The notes beneath the pieces were generated by a model. It was not told the DNA's origin. It was given only the letters and a program-made list of their open reading frames with translations, and made no database searches. DNA of 64,000 nt from Atherix ibis (taxonomy: Eukaryota; Arthropoda; Insecta; Diptera; Athericidae): the NCBI GenBank assembly GCA_958298945.1, contig OY282606.1:95797696-95861695 (forward strand), given 5' to 3'. Position numbers and translations under genes: made by a program. The first letter of the stretch is position 1. Every line of letters starts with the position of its first letter. Below are positions 39,171-52,580 of the stretch, one piece after another.

Positions 39171-41227
39171 ACATTTATGTATACAAATAAAAAAAAATAT
39201 TTTCGGATTATAATTCCAATTGTAAACTTATTATATTAATTATTAATAAATAAAAAAAATATAAATGGATATTATAAATTTATTTTGATTTTATTTGAAA
39301 ATTTATTTTAAAATAAAATTACATAAGATTGAACTATTACGTTATACGCAGATGCAACTAAAAAAAAATAATAATTAAATATCTGATAATATTTTATATT
39401 CAACACTTAATCTAATTCTTATAAAGTTTTATTTATGAATTATTTTATCAAAATATACAAATAAAAAAATCGAATCTTAGTGCCTTATCAGAGTATGCCT
39501 GCTTTTATGTAGGTTAAAATTATATGAACCCGAAAATAGTTTTTTTTTAAATAAATAAACTTGTAATATTTGTAAATATTTGAAAGGCAAAATCTTATCA
39601 GTAATTCTATGAATATAAATTAGTAAATATTAAATAACATTACAGTTTATCAATGATAAGTAAAACTCGTATATTCGTAATCCATTATCTATAATATGAG
39701 GAATTACGTTTATTCATATTTATGTTGAATGAATGAAATAATAAATAAATAAAAATTAAATAATTCACTTTGATTTTTTAGAATGACTTCAATTGGTTTT
39801 CATTTTATAATCTTTCACAAAATCACTTCGTCATCATTTGTTTTATTCACTGTCATCATTTTATTATATTTCATTCACTATCTTAGGCTAATTAACAATT
39901 TTCTAAAGATTTTTATAGCTTAAACGTGTACTGATTATATACAATAATAACAAGCATTCATGACATTTTTTTTCTGCACAATAGAACAGTTTTTTGATTT
40001 AGAAATTCACGTTAATAGTTATTTTCAAATTAAAATATTTACTAAAAAACTATTCACAAATATTTAAAAAAATATTTTTTATTGAATAATCACGTTTTGT
40101 AGCAAGTGAATATTAACATTCTGTCAATTAGAAGACTAAACGCGACTAATCAACGAGAAACCAAATCGACTGTAATCGCTCAGCAAACTTTTAAGTACTA
40201 ATCAGTCCAGTCGTAGTAGTTATAATAAGTTTTTGACTGGTTTTTAAAGCTGCGGGTATCTGTATCTGATACTGCTGTTTTTCTTTTTTGGTTGAGCTAT
40301 ATAAAATAAATACATATAAACCTAAACACAAACAGCTACCATAATAAAAATATTATTGTAAAAATGCAATGGTAGCCTCTTCAAATCCATATGGCATATA
40401 ATTCTTATCATCTTATAAATGATAAGAAACACAATAATTATTTAAATAATATTCTAAAATTTTTCAAATTTATTATTTAACTAGAAATGATATTTGAACG
40501 TGTATAGAAAAAGAGAGGTTGGAATTCGATAGTAAATAAAAGATAACTTAGCTTTAGATAGGTAGGGAAAATATTCATACTCGTATCTAAGATACGTACA
40601 ATAAAGTACTTTAGATAAAAATTAATACAAAAAAATCATTACAATAAGTAGAATTTATTTTAAAATTTATTCTTTTGTCATAAAAATTTTATGATTAAAG
40701 TAAAAAAAAAATGTATTGTATAATAAATTATAATTTGATATTAGCATCTTTAATACAGTCAAAAAATAACAGTTACATAAATTCATATTAAAAATATTTA
40801 ATGCAATATTATGAAAGTATTTAATAAAAAAATAAAGAAATCTGCACTCGCGGATATTTATGAATAATTCGTATTATTTATTTTATTTATATTTATCAAA
40901 TTTCCTTTAAAAAATACAATAAAAAAATTAAGAAAAAAAAACAGACAAATATTAAATTCAATTAGAAGTGATAAGACAATCCTATATGTTGCTAAGAAAA
41001 ATAAATTTTCGAAGCAACAATATTGCACTGAGACCTTGTTTACAGCAACATTTTGGGACAATGTTTTTTGGTTAGTTTTTTTATTTTATATTTTTTTTTT
41101 ATTTTAAATGATATCTACAACTACTTATGCTAGTAACAAGCAGATTTTTTACGGGAATATACAAGGACATGAAGACATGTGGAGGAAAACACCCATCGAT
41201 GTTACCTTAGAACAGGGTAATTTTATT
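39171..41227. other. AT-rich stretch without genes
   Basis: No supportable gene or clear transposon. It contains many short A/T runs and one TACTCGTA word at 40578. Confidence 0.5.
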
Positions 41228-42336
41228 TTATAATTTTAAAGAATCTCTCGGCCATCGCCGTTTTAAACGTCGATGGGTGTATACTGGAAGGGTGGGAGTG
41301 AAAAGTTCCCTTTCTAAAGGATTAGGGTGAAAGGATAGGTGCGAATGGAATTTTTTATATCGGGAGATGCATAGTTCACGAACAAATGGAACATTTAGGT
41401 CACGGTGGATAACAGTGTTTCGCACATAAAAGGGGGCATTGATAATTTTACGAAGGATTCGGGATTGTAGGGATTGGATTGGAAGGGAGTTGGAATGCTT
41501 AGTCGAACCCCAAAGTTCTAGTCCATATGTCCATATTGGTTTCAGAACCGTATTGTATAGTAATAGTTTACTTGTTGTTGTAAGTTTTGATTTACTGTCT
41601 AGGAGACGTAATAATTGTTTGTATCGTCCGTTAAGTTCACGTCTTTTAGTTTTCGTATGAATGTTCCAGGTTAACCGTTTGTCGAATATAAGTCCAAGGA
41701 AACGTACGCTATTTTTTTTATGGAATAATACTGCCGTTTAGGGTAATGTCGGGAATTTGTTCTCGGCAGAGTGTGAAAGTTACATGAGCAGATTTTTGCT
41801 CATTTACCTTCACTCTCCACCTTTTGAACCAAGTTTCTAAGGAGTGGATATGGTTCTGTAGGATACTAATGGCTGTGGAAGGATCTTTGTGATGTGTCAG
41901 GATGGCTGTATCGTCAGCATATGTTGCGGTTAGGATGTTGTTGTGGCAAGGAATGTCATGGGTATAAATGTTATATAGGATAGGACCTAGGATACTTCCT
42001 TGAGGGACACCGGCGGAAATTGGATAAATGTCAGAGTACTCCATATTTTCAGCTACCTGAAAATATCGGTCTGAGAGATAAGATTTAAGGATGTGGAAAT
42101 AACTCGAGGGTAGGACTCGCTGCAACTTCCGAAGCAATCCAGGGTGCCATACACGGTCGAAAGCATGCGAAATGTCAAGAAACACCGCTGGGCAGTATTC
42201 CTTTCGCTCTAGCGAACACGCTATGTAGTCGACTACGCGATGACACAGCTGGATAGTGGAATGCTCAGGTCGAAATCCAAACTGATGCTGAGGAATGACA
42301 CCCTCGGTTTCAAAAATGGGATAAAGGCGTTATAGG
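41228..42336 (-). mobile_element. 5'-truncated Jockey-like LINE with RT domain
   Basis: The minus strand encodes the middle and end of a non-LTR retrotransposon reverse transcriptase. From about 42336 the frame reads HQFGFRPEHST, then FLDISHAFDRVWHPGLL (catalytic Asp block), SAGVPQGSILGPILYNIYTH, then the YADD box (codons at 41921-41910) and WFKRWRVKVNEQKSAHVTF. From 42336 to 41718 the frame is open, so this copy is younger than that at 21 kb. The endonuclease and ORF1 are absent, so it is a typical 5'-truncated insertion. Past 41718 the frame is lost, though the DNA remains alike to 41230. Confidence 0.85.
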
Positions 42337-44390
42337 ATTAATTTTTGGTTAGTTAATAAATATTTTAAATGGCTTTTTCGTGTATAAAATAGATTTATCT
42401 CATTTTCAATAAATTAAGGAAAACATATTTATTTATTAACTATATTATTTATATTACTCATGTGTGTGTTTACAACCTATTAGTAATTTATTAAAATTCG
42501 CTTCAAGTTTTGTTATTTTTTTTGTTGATATTTGTTTAAAAATTATTTTTAGCAACAGCAAATTTTGCATTTATATTTATTTATAAGTATTTTATTTATA
42601 TTAAGTTATTTTAAAAGATAGTTTGGGAAAAATGAATGAGGAAAGTGTGTAATTTTTATTGACAGTAACATATTTCTTGGGCAAAATTATAAATCAGCAG
42701 TTCTTATTAAACCACAAATATTATCACATTGAAAGCAATTAATTATTTATTAGAAAAAACAATTGATCTATTCTCACTACAAGTATGTAGGTGATTATGG
42801 TGGATACAAAATATAATATTGTTCTGTCTTGATCAGCAGAAATATTTTTATATGTAAGCTTTTCAATTTCAAAATTTCTAAAGTAAAAATTATGAAAATA
42901 ATAATTTATATTGTTATTTTTTTCCTGAGTTCCAATTCTTTAGTTGTTTGAATATCATACCCAAATAATATTTTTTTTTTAATTTTTTGTATAAAATAAC
43001 AAAAACGCATATATATTTCTATTGATTTATCAAAAAAGTAAAATAAAAATTAAATTCTCCTGTTAAAAAAAACTAACCTACAACGAAACTGTTCAAGAAA
43101 TTATTGAATTCTTATTGAAATTATTGAGTTTCTTATTGAAGAAATTTATACAAATGTTCAGCTATAAGATATTATAAGAAATCTGAAATTTTACGAAACT
43201 TCTCTAATTAAGTAGTTTTAATAAAGTCCTTACATATGATCGTATAAATGACCTTTCATTAGTTCAATTTACCGGTTCAGAAAATATTTCTTTTGCTTAT
43301 GTTTTCAAACTCAATTCAATTAATTTGATTTTAACTCCGCGAATTTACTTCATACCATTTAAAAAAAAGTTTAAAAACAAAACAAATAAGACGAATACCG
43401 GAGATTTAAGGTGAGAAATCCGACATAAATCGATACCAGGAAAAAAGTTTCTGTCCATCCGGTTCTTGACCCTATCATACACGTGCACCGGTAATATTTT
43501 GTTATAGTGGCCGACATTCAAGTATTAAATGACATAATTGTATATTTGGAATTTTTTTTACTACCTAATTGATTACAATTATAATATAAATAAGTACATA
43601 TATTGCTAATATATTCACAATAATAGAGGAAAACATTAACTTTAGAAAAAATATTGTATAAAAATTCAATAGATTGAATTATATATATTTTATTATACAA
43701 AAATTAATTTGTATAATAAAATATATAAAAAAATATTTGTATTTTAAATATATTTACTTGTATGGATTTAACCCCCTAAAAAGAATGAAATGATTGCTTT
43801 TTAAATCAGAAATTATTAATATTTTTCCGTTTATAATTGTTGCATTAATGATTAGAAGGGATATTCTCAAATCGGATTGAACATTTTCCTTTTTGAAGAG
43901 CAATTTATTTACGATAAAATTTATTTGGCGATAAAAAAAAACACAATATTAAAGAAATTATACTTTGTACATTCTCTCAAATCAGTTATGATATAAACAG
44001 GTTCACCTTATTTTTAATTCTTCCCATTTTTATTTAAATTATTTTTGATTTGATAGCTCGTTCACTAAAAAGAACACATAAAATTACATACTCGTACTTA
44101 AAATAAGAATTTTTTCTTCCCAATATATATGTGTATGATACTTGATGGATATATTCCTTTGATTATTTTTTCCATACTTGACATTAATTCCATTTTCGTA
44201 AAAAATATGCTTTCAAGAACTTACATAAAAAGGAACAAAAAATAAGAAGGAAACTTGGAATATGCTGATATTTAGAGGGAAAATAATATTATTTTGTTTG
44301 TTTGGTCAAAATACCGTTCATCTTGATTTTATCAAACTGGTTAATATTAATTGTACAATGACCGCAATTTACTTTTGGGACCCGATTCCT
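42337..44390. other. AT-rich intergenic stretch
   Basis: No gene seen. It contains a 20-bp perfect hairpin (43682-43727). The right end is the upstream flank of the mucin-like gene. Confidence 0.5.
43682..43727. repeat. 20-bp perfect inverted repeat, 6-base loop
   Basis: Arms 43682-43701 and 43708-43727 are exact reverse complements around AATTAA. All but a few bases are A or T, so it is weaker evidence for function than the others. Confidence 0.85.
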
Positions 44391-44391
44391 A

Positions 44392-44424
44392 TATAAAGGA
44401 ACCAAAAATTCACCTTATGCTACA
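44392..44424 (+). promoter_or_regulatory. TATA-box promoter of the mucin-like gene
   Basis: TATAAAG at 44392-44398, and about 30 bases downstream an ACAGT initiator-like word (44422-44426), which would give a 5' UTR of roughly 30 bases before ATG 44456. A strong TATA with a short leader is common in insect genes for abundant, tissue-specific secreted products. Confidence 0.65.
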
Positions 44425-44455
44425 GTAACAGTTTGGCGTTCACAATTGGATTACA

Positions 44456-47400
44456 ATGTTTGGATTATGGTACTTTTGGATATTTATAATAGCAACAAGA
44501 TTATCAGAAATATATTCTGCAAAAGAAGGTGAATTTTCAAATAACTATAATATGCATAAAGTGTTGAAAAGTGTTTGGTAATATCTATTTAATTTTTTAT
44601 ACAATATTACATTCGGTTAAAAAGTTATTGAAAACAATAGAAAATGTCATTAGTAAGAGCATATAAGCTAAAGACGACTCCTTTTTATTGTATACATGAA
44701 GAAATTAATTAACTGAAATTTATTTCATAATATTTGTGAACAATTTTTAATTATAATAAATTTTAAATCTAAGATAACAAATTTTCAATATCTAGAGAGT
44801 GATTAATTAAAAAATATATTTATAATATTAGAAGAGTTAGTACTATTAATTTTTAGCATGACAAGTTGCTTTTCAGTAGCTAAATAAAATGTTCATAAAT
44901 ATATAAGAGATTATTTGCGATAATATGTTTTAGTTAACAAAAATTTGTGTGGTGCTAAATAATTTAAAACTCTCATCGGAATCAATCTTTACCGTTTGCG
45001 TTTTTCTATATGTTTTGATAGTGCTGCGTTGGGATGATGCGTCAAATTTACTGCACTATTCGTTTAGCCACTAAATTTAGATACGTGCCGCGTAGCAATT
45101 GCTCTCGCTTGTCAATATGATCAGCGGAATACAGAGTTTGTGTGATGCCGTACGTAATTAGGAGAACGTAAACGTAACGTGCGTGTTTTTTCTTAGAGCG
45201 AACGTACGTTTAAATAAATGATTATGAATATTACCCCATCAATATTTGAATAATATGTCGCAATTAATATCCATTTCAATTTGGATTATCATATAATATT
45301 TTTACTACCGTTAATATTTATATTAACATTTTCTTATTAAATATAGTAAATATTAGTTTTAGAATTCTTTAGAATAATCTAGTAATTTTATGCAATGATT
45401 ATATTGTATTTTAGAATCGCAACGTATACAAACTAAGTCGAATACATTTATTTGTGAACCAAACGAAATATATTTAACATGTGCTACTTGTGATAGGAAA
45501 TGTGGATTTCTAGAATATGGTGAGCCATGTGAAAATAATTGCATGGAAGGATGTTTTTGTAGAACCGGATATGTTCGTTTGAAACGACAATGTGTAGATA
45601 CGAAAACATGTACGTTATTTTTGATTAAACGAAAATCGGAAATTGAAGCTGTTGTTAAGGAAGGTCAACAGAAAATTATAAATTTGAACACGGAATCACA
45701 TAGTTCTTCGCAAATTTCGGATACAATCATAAATAATCAAAACGAAACGATTAATATACGAAACGTAAAAAAGGATAGTGATGTTGGGGAATACGATATG
45801 ACCAGTGATGAAAAGCGAAATAAATATGCTAACAAACTTATGAATTTATTAATATTTCGTAATAATGAAGATTCTAATAGAAGTGATGATGAATCTGAAT
45901 ATTTTTCCAAGGTCTACAATAATACAGTAAACAGTAAACCATGTATTTATTGTACCAAAAAAACAGAGAGTACAAATTATTATACAACAAGTCCACCAAC
46001 CAAGTGGCCAACAAAGAACGTTAATATTCATTATACGAAAGATGAGTCATCTGAAGAATCTGTTGGTAGTACGCCTGAGACCGTTTATACTAAACCAACT
46101 ACAATGACATCAAGCGATTCAACTGACGTTTACAGTTCATCCACAACAACAACATATAGACCTGTTTTAATTACGCGTCCATCTAAGCCATCTACAACGA
46201 AAAATCCATATGTGAGCAGTTCCACAATTACTTACCCTTCAAATACATATTCAATAACACCGATTGAATATTCGACACCCGAATCTTCTAGCTATTTAAT
46301 AACAACGAAAACGCCTTTATACACGCCTTCTACGATTAGCACAATTCAATACAAATCATCTGAAGAGGAATCAAAAGAAAAAGAAAGTTTAGAATCCTCA
46401 GAAAATGAAGAGGTATACGTTTCTAAACCAAGCACTAATACGCCAACAAAATATCCTGTAGATACAAGCTCATATAAACCGTTAACGGATATTACTACAG
46501 AATATCCCATGTTTACTGTAACTGCATTCACTACAAAAACTACAACCAAACAAACAAAACCCACTCCAGAAGAAAGTAATCAACAAAATTCATCTGAAGA
46601 GGAAGAAAATTATTCAACTTTAACTCCCAGTGCATCACAGCCATCCGGATCATCTACTTATTATCCTCCCACAACAACTATACTAACAACAAAAAGTACA
46701 ACCAAGAACACCAAACCAACACGTACTACTACAAAAAGAACGACTCCATACACAACAACGGAAGATCCTTATGAGCCTTCGGAAGAAACCAGTGAACAGA
46801 ACTCATCGGAAGAGAACTCATACGAATATGGAAGTAGTTCCATTAAGCCTTCGACATCTTATCCACCTCAGCCAACCCCACCACCAAGTTATCCAAGTAC
46901 ATATCCTACTTCAATAACGAAAAGTACAACTAAGAACACCAGACCAACACGTACTACTACAAAAAGAACGACTCCATACACAACAACGGAAGATCCTTAT
47001 GAGCCTTCGGAAGAAACCGGTGAACAGAACTCATCCGAAGAGAACTCATATGAATATATAAGCAGTTCCATTAAGCCTTCGTCATCTTATCCACCTGAGT
47101 CAACACCACCACCAAGTTACCCAAGTACATATCCTACTTCAACAACGAAAAGTACAACTAAGAACACCAGACCAACACGTACTACTACAAAAAGGACGAC
47201 TCCATACGCAACAACGGAAGATCCTTATGAGCCTTCGGAAGAAACCAGTGAACAGAACTCATCGGAAGAGAACTCATATGAATATATAAGCAGTTCCATT
47301 AAGCCTTCGTCATCTTATCCAGCTGAGTCAACACCACCACCAAGTTATCCAAGTACATATCCTACTTCAACAACGAAAAGTACAACTAAGAACACCAGAC

Positions 47401-50400
47401 CAACACGTACTACTACAAAAAGAACGACTCCATACACAACAACGGAAGATCCTTATGAGCCTTCGGAAGAAACCAGTGAACAGAACTCATCGGAAGAGAA
47501 CTCATACGAATATGGAAGTAGTTCCATTAAGCCTTCGACATCTTATCCACCTGAGCCAACACCACCACCAAGTTATCCAAGTACATATCCTACTTCAACA
47601 ACGAAAAGTACAACTAAGAACACCAGACCAACACGTACTACTACAAAAAGGACGACTCCATACGCAACAACGGAAGATCCTTATGAGCCTTCGGAAGAAA
47701 CCAGTGAACAGAACTCATCGGAAGAGAACTCATACGAATATGGAAGTAGTTCCATTAAGCCTTCGACATCTTATCCACCTGAGCCAACACCACCACCAAG
47801 TTATCCAAGTACATATCCTACTTCAACAACGAAAAGTACAACTAAGAACACCAGACCAACACGTACTACTACAAAAAGAACGACTCCATACACAACAACG
47901 GAAGATCCTTATGAGCCTTCGGAAGAAACCAGTGAACAGAACTCATCGGAAGAGAACTCATACGAATATGGAAGTAGTTCCATTAAGCCTTCGACATCTT
48001 ATCCACCTGAGCCAACACCACCACCAAGTTATCCAAGTACATATCCTACTTCAACAACGAAAAGTACAACTAAGAACACCAGACCAACACGTACTACTAC
48101 AAAAAGAACGACTCCATACACAACAACGGAAGATCCTTATGAGCCTTCGGAAGAAACCAGTGAACAGAACTCATCGGAAGAGAACTCATACGAATATGGA
48201 AGTAGTTCCATTAAGCCTTCGACATCTTATCCACCTCAGCCAACACCACCACCAAGTTATCCAAGTACATATCCTACTTCAACAACGAAAAGTACAACTA
48301 AGAACACCAGAACAACACGTACTACTACAAAAAGGACGACCCCATACACAACAACGGAAGATCCTTATGAGCCTTCGGAAGAAACCAGTGAACAAAACTC
48401 ATCCGAAGAGAACTCATACGAATATATTAGTAGTTCCATTAAGCCTTTGGCATCTTATCCACCTGAGTCAACACCACCACCAAGTTATCCAAGTTCATAT
48501 CCTACTTCAACAACAAAAAGTACAACGAAGAACACCAAACCAACACGTACTACTACAAAAAGGACGACTCCATACACAACAACGGAAGATCCTTATGAGC
48601 CTTCGGAAGAAACCAGTGAACAGAACTCATCGGAAGAGAACTCATACGAATATGGAAGTAGTTCCATTAAGCCTTCGACATCTTATCCACCTGAGCCAAC
48701 ACGACCACCAGGTTATCCAAGTACATATCCTACTTCAACAACGAAAAGTACAACTAAGAACACCAGACCAACACGAACTACTACAAAAAGAACGACTCCA
48801 TACACAACAACGGAAGATCCTTATGAGCCTTCGGAAGAAACCAGTGAACAGAACTCATCCGAAGAGAACTCATACGAATATATAAGTAGTTCCATTAAGC
48901 CTTCGGCATCTTATCCACCTGAGCCAACACGACCACCAAGTTATCCAAGTACATATCCTACTTCCACAACGAAAAGTACAACTAAGAATGCCAGACCAAC
49001 ACGTACCACTACAAAAAGGACAACTCCATACACAACAACGGAAGATCCTTATGAGCCTTCGGAAGAAACCAGTGAACAGAACTCATCGGAAGAGAACTCA
49101 TACGAATATGGAAGTAGTTCCATTAAGCCTTCGTCATCTTATCCACCTCAGCCAACACCAACGCCAAGTTATACAAGTACATATCCTACTTCAACAACGA
49201 AAAGTACAACCAGAAAAACCAGACCAACACGTACTACTACAAAAAGGACGACTCCATACACAACAACGGAGGATACTTATGAACCTTCGGAAGAAACTAG
49301 TGAACAGAACTCATCAGAAGATAACTCATACGAATATGGAAGTAGTTCCATTAAGCCGTCGACATCTTATCCACCTAAGCCAACACCAACGCCAAGTTAT
49401 ACAAGTACATATCCTACTTCAACAACGAAAAGTACAACCAGAAAAACTAGACCAACACGTACTACTACAAAAAGGACGACCCCATACACAACAACGGAAG
49501 ATCCTTATGAACCTTCGGAAGAAACCAGTGAACAGAACTCATCCGAAGAGAACTCATACGAATATGGAAGTAGTTCCATTAAGCCGTCGACATCTTATCC
49601 ACCTAAGCCAACACCAACGCCAAGTTATCCAAGTACATATCCTACTTCAATAACGAAAAGTACAACCAGAAAAACTAGACCAACAGGTACTACTACAAAA
49701 AGGACGACTCCATACACAACAACCGAAGATCCTTATGAACCTTCGGAAGAAACCAGTGAACAGAACTCATCCGAAGAGAACTCATACGAATATGGAAGTA
49801 GTTCCATTAAGCCTTCGGCTTCTTATCCACCTAAGCCATCACCACCACCAAGTTATCCAAGTTCATATCCCACTTCAACAACGAAAAGTACAACCAAGAA
49901 CACCAGACCAACACGTACCACTACAAGAAGAACGACTCCATACACTACGACGGAAGATCCTTATGAGTCTTCTGAAGAAAACAGTGAACAACACTCTTCT
50001 GAAGGATCTAAGGAACCTCATTCCCAGTCATCAGAAGAAATTTCAAACGAAAATGGAGGTATTTATATTACACTTCCGACCTCTCAAACACCTAAGCCGA
50101 TAGCACCTCCAAGTCAATCAAGCACATCAACGAGCTCAACAACAAAAAGTACAACAATATTGACAAGACCAACACGAACTTCTTCAACAATAACAATTCC
50201 ATATAGTACGACGAGAAATCCTTTTGGTTCTTCAGAGGAAGACAGTAATCAGTTTTTATCTGGGGAATCTGGTGAGCCAGTATATCCTCATTCATCTGAA
50301 GAAAATTCAGGAGAATATGTTAGCGGCCCCACAGTTCCAACCTATCATCCTCCTTGGCCAACGCGACCATCAACCAACTATCCAGTCATTTTCACTAAGC

Positions 50401-51457
50401 CAACAACAGCTGAACCTACACAATATACACGTACGACTAGAAAGACGAAGTCCACTACCAGGTATACGCGTCCGACTATATCTACCACACACCCCGCAAC
50501 AAATGAACCGTCTTCTACATTTTCTACCATGCATACAATTATGGTCCCAACATACACGTACCCAACTGATTCATCAGAGGAAAAGCCAATTTTTACAACT
50601 TATCGACCTATTCCAGATAATTCAGGGCATACAAGGCCAACTTTTATGCCGATTATTGTACCGTCATCTGCCAATACACCAACAACCGAAGGTCTTATTC
50701 CAGATTCCGTAACTTCAGAACAACCAACTGTAAAACCGGAAATCCCAACAACTCGACCTTCACACATAACGACTAAGAATCCACCACAATATCCGCAACC
50801 AATATATCCGCAACCTGATTGTAATATTTATCCAACAAAGCCACCAGGATTTAGTATATCGAATAGGCCGACACGTCCGAAACCTACACGGAAAAAGCGC
50901 CCCAATAGGCCAATTATTCAAAACTATCCTTACTACCCGTACAATTATCCAGGATGGCCTCCTTACATGACACAAGCCGATGCACCTTTTATGCCATGGC
51001 CGCAATTACAAGCTCCAACCCCTTGTAATTCTCAACTCTGTAATAGGAGTAAGGATTATTTCGAAACTGATTTAATTGCTACTAAATAATAATAATAATA
51101 ATAATGTTTTTATTCTTCCATATTCAATAGACAAACCAAAGTCTCGGAAGAAATGTCCAAAAAGGGAAATATTTTTAGAATGTGCAACGAGATGTCCTCT
51201 TACATGTGAAGATATAATCGAAAAGAAAGTAAGAGTATTAATACAGAAAGTCCTTTTAAAATGAATCATGATGCATTTTCCAATTTTAGGCTCCACAATG
51301 TCCAGGCTCATGTGTTAAAGGATGCTTCTGTAAGCCAGGACTGTATCGAAACGAGTTTTGGGAATGTGTAACTCTGGATCAGTGCATTGAAAATGACTCT
51401 AGTTTGCCTGACTACTCAAAAAGTGAATCTGATTCGAATGAAAATGTAAAAAACTAA
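44456..51457 (+). CDS. TIL-capped mucin-like secreted repeat protein
   Basis: Four exons: 44456-44528, 45415-51048, 51131-51228, 51290-51457 (5973 nt, 1990 residues); all phases match. Residues 1-21 are a signal peptide (MFGLWYFWIFIIATRLSEIY). Residues 38-90 form a trypsin-inhibitor-like (TIL) domain with ten Cys, ending MEGCFCRTGYVRLKRQC. A Ser/Thr/Pro-rich core follows, with 15 repeats of 76 residues (about 447-1550) and diverged units on both sides. A second ten-Cys TIL domain fills residues 1911-1967 (CVKGCFCKPGLYRNEFWEC), before a short acidic tail. The exon-2 donor (A|GTAAGG) lies inside a longer open frame, so a retained intron would replace the second TIL domain with 13 other residues. 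TIL domains inhibit proteases or act as disulphide modules in mucins; the core should be heavily O-glycosylated. Likely a lining, glue or matrix protein. I do not recognise a named orthologue. Confidence 0.88.
46682..49990 (+). repeat. 15 x 228-bp coding tandem repeat
   Basis: The phrase ACTCCATACACAACAACGGA recurs at an exact 228-base spacing from 46741 to 49933 (14 intervals), with no indel. Each unit encodes a basic Thr-rich half (STTKSTTKNTRPTRTTTKRT), an acidic half (EDPYEPSEETSEQNSSEEN), and a Tyr/Ser/Pro linker. Central copies differ at few sites, with two linker types (GSSSIKPSTSYPPEP and ISSSIKPSSSYPPES). The outer copies and flanking half-units are more diverged, as expected from unequal exchange. 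Confidence 0.95.
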
Positions 51458-51539
51458 TCAAAATTAAAATTCCACAAATTTCCTACACATATTTAGCATT
51501 AATGAGAAAAGACAAACAACCCATATTTAAGGAATTTTT

Positions 51540-51545
51540 AATAAA
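51540..51545 (+). terminator. poly(A) signal of the mucin-like gene
   Basis: AATAAA 83 bases past the stop codon; further AATAAA words follow near 51618. Confidence 0.65.
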
Positions 51546-52099
51546 AAACTGAAATACATACTCGTATATTCGTGCATTCAAATCGTTAATATAATTTATT
51601 TAAATACAAATATATACAATAAAATTAAATAAAAAATGTTAATTTTTTGAATAATTTTTTAAAATTATAAAATGGCTTTTGCCTCGGTCTTTTGCCAGTT
51701 GATATTCTTATGGAGCGCTATAAACTTTAATAACGTTTAATTATTATGAACTCATTTTACGAAAGTAATTTATCAGTTACTGTTATGCTCAGAAAATTAC
51801 GTGAACAATTTTGTCACAGGATAACGTGCATTCAAATTTCACTGTTTATTATATAGTGAATAATTTTGAAGGACATGGTATAGTGATCGATACCCAGAGC
51901 TCATCCGAAAATATTTCTGTGGTGTAGTAAAAAGTCCGGAACTCTCCATAAAGTATTACTTACAAAAATTGTTTTTTTCAATATTCAATTCTTCTTTTTC
52001 CGAAAAATTTTGTCTTCAATATTTGTTGTATAATCCATACAGAATTGCATTTATACCCATATAAAGTTTAGGTAATACTGGACCTTCACCCCAAAGGGT

Positions 52100-52580
52100 T
52101 ATATGCGCCGCCGGCAGTTGAGCAAAAATAGTTTAGAGCTGCGAAGAAAACATCCTGACTTATCTATGAAATTGACTGAAGCCTATTTTGACTTAAGGGG
52201 ATTTGTTAATAAGCAAAATGCCCGTTTCCGGGGACGTGAAAATCCAGATACCATTCGCGAACAATCTTTATATCCTCATAGAGTGACTGTGTGGAGGGTG
52301 TTTGGGACGGAGGTGTCATTGGTCTACATTTCTTTGCAGGCGCTGCTGACAATGTTGTTACGGTGATTGGTGAGCGATAAAGAGAGATGTTACAGAACTT
52401 TTCCATTCGCGAGTCAGACTAATTGGGCTTGGACGACATGTGGTTTCATCAAGACCTTGCCATTTCACACACTACACGTATGTGCGCTACAATAGAAATT
52501 CTGCGATTGATATTTACTGACCGAGTCGTTTCGAGAAGTGGTGGTTATGTCAATTTGTCGCTGTGGTCAAGAGGTATATT
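52100..52580 (+). mobile_element. decayed mariner-type transposase
   Basis: Plus-strand fragments run in the expected order: GFVNKQNARFRGRENPDTI, then VTVWRVFGTE, then VVTVIGERYREMLQNF-like sequence, then MWFHQDLAISHTTRMCATIE, then DRVVSRSG. This is the same order as in the element at 60.3-61.6 kb, so both belong to one family or to close relatives. Stops and frameshifts abound. 51458-52099, to its left, shows nothing else beyond the 3' end of the mucin-like gene. Confidence 0.65.

Noticed and set aside
47455..49653. Long second-frame open reading frames (476 and 221 codons) inside the mucin repeats
   Set aside because: The repeat period of 228 is a multiple of three, so one stop-free frame in a unit stays open through all units. 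The residues have no signal, domain or start of their own.
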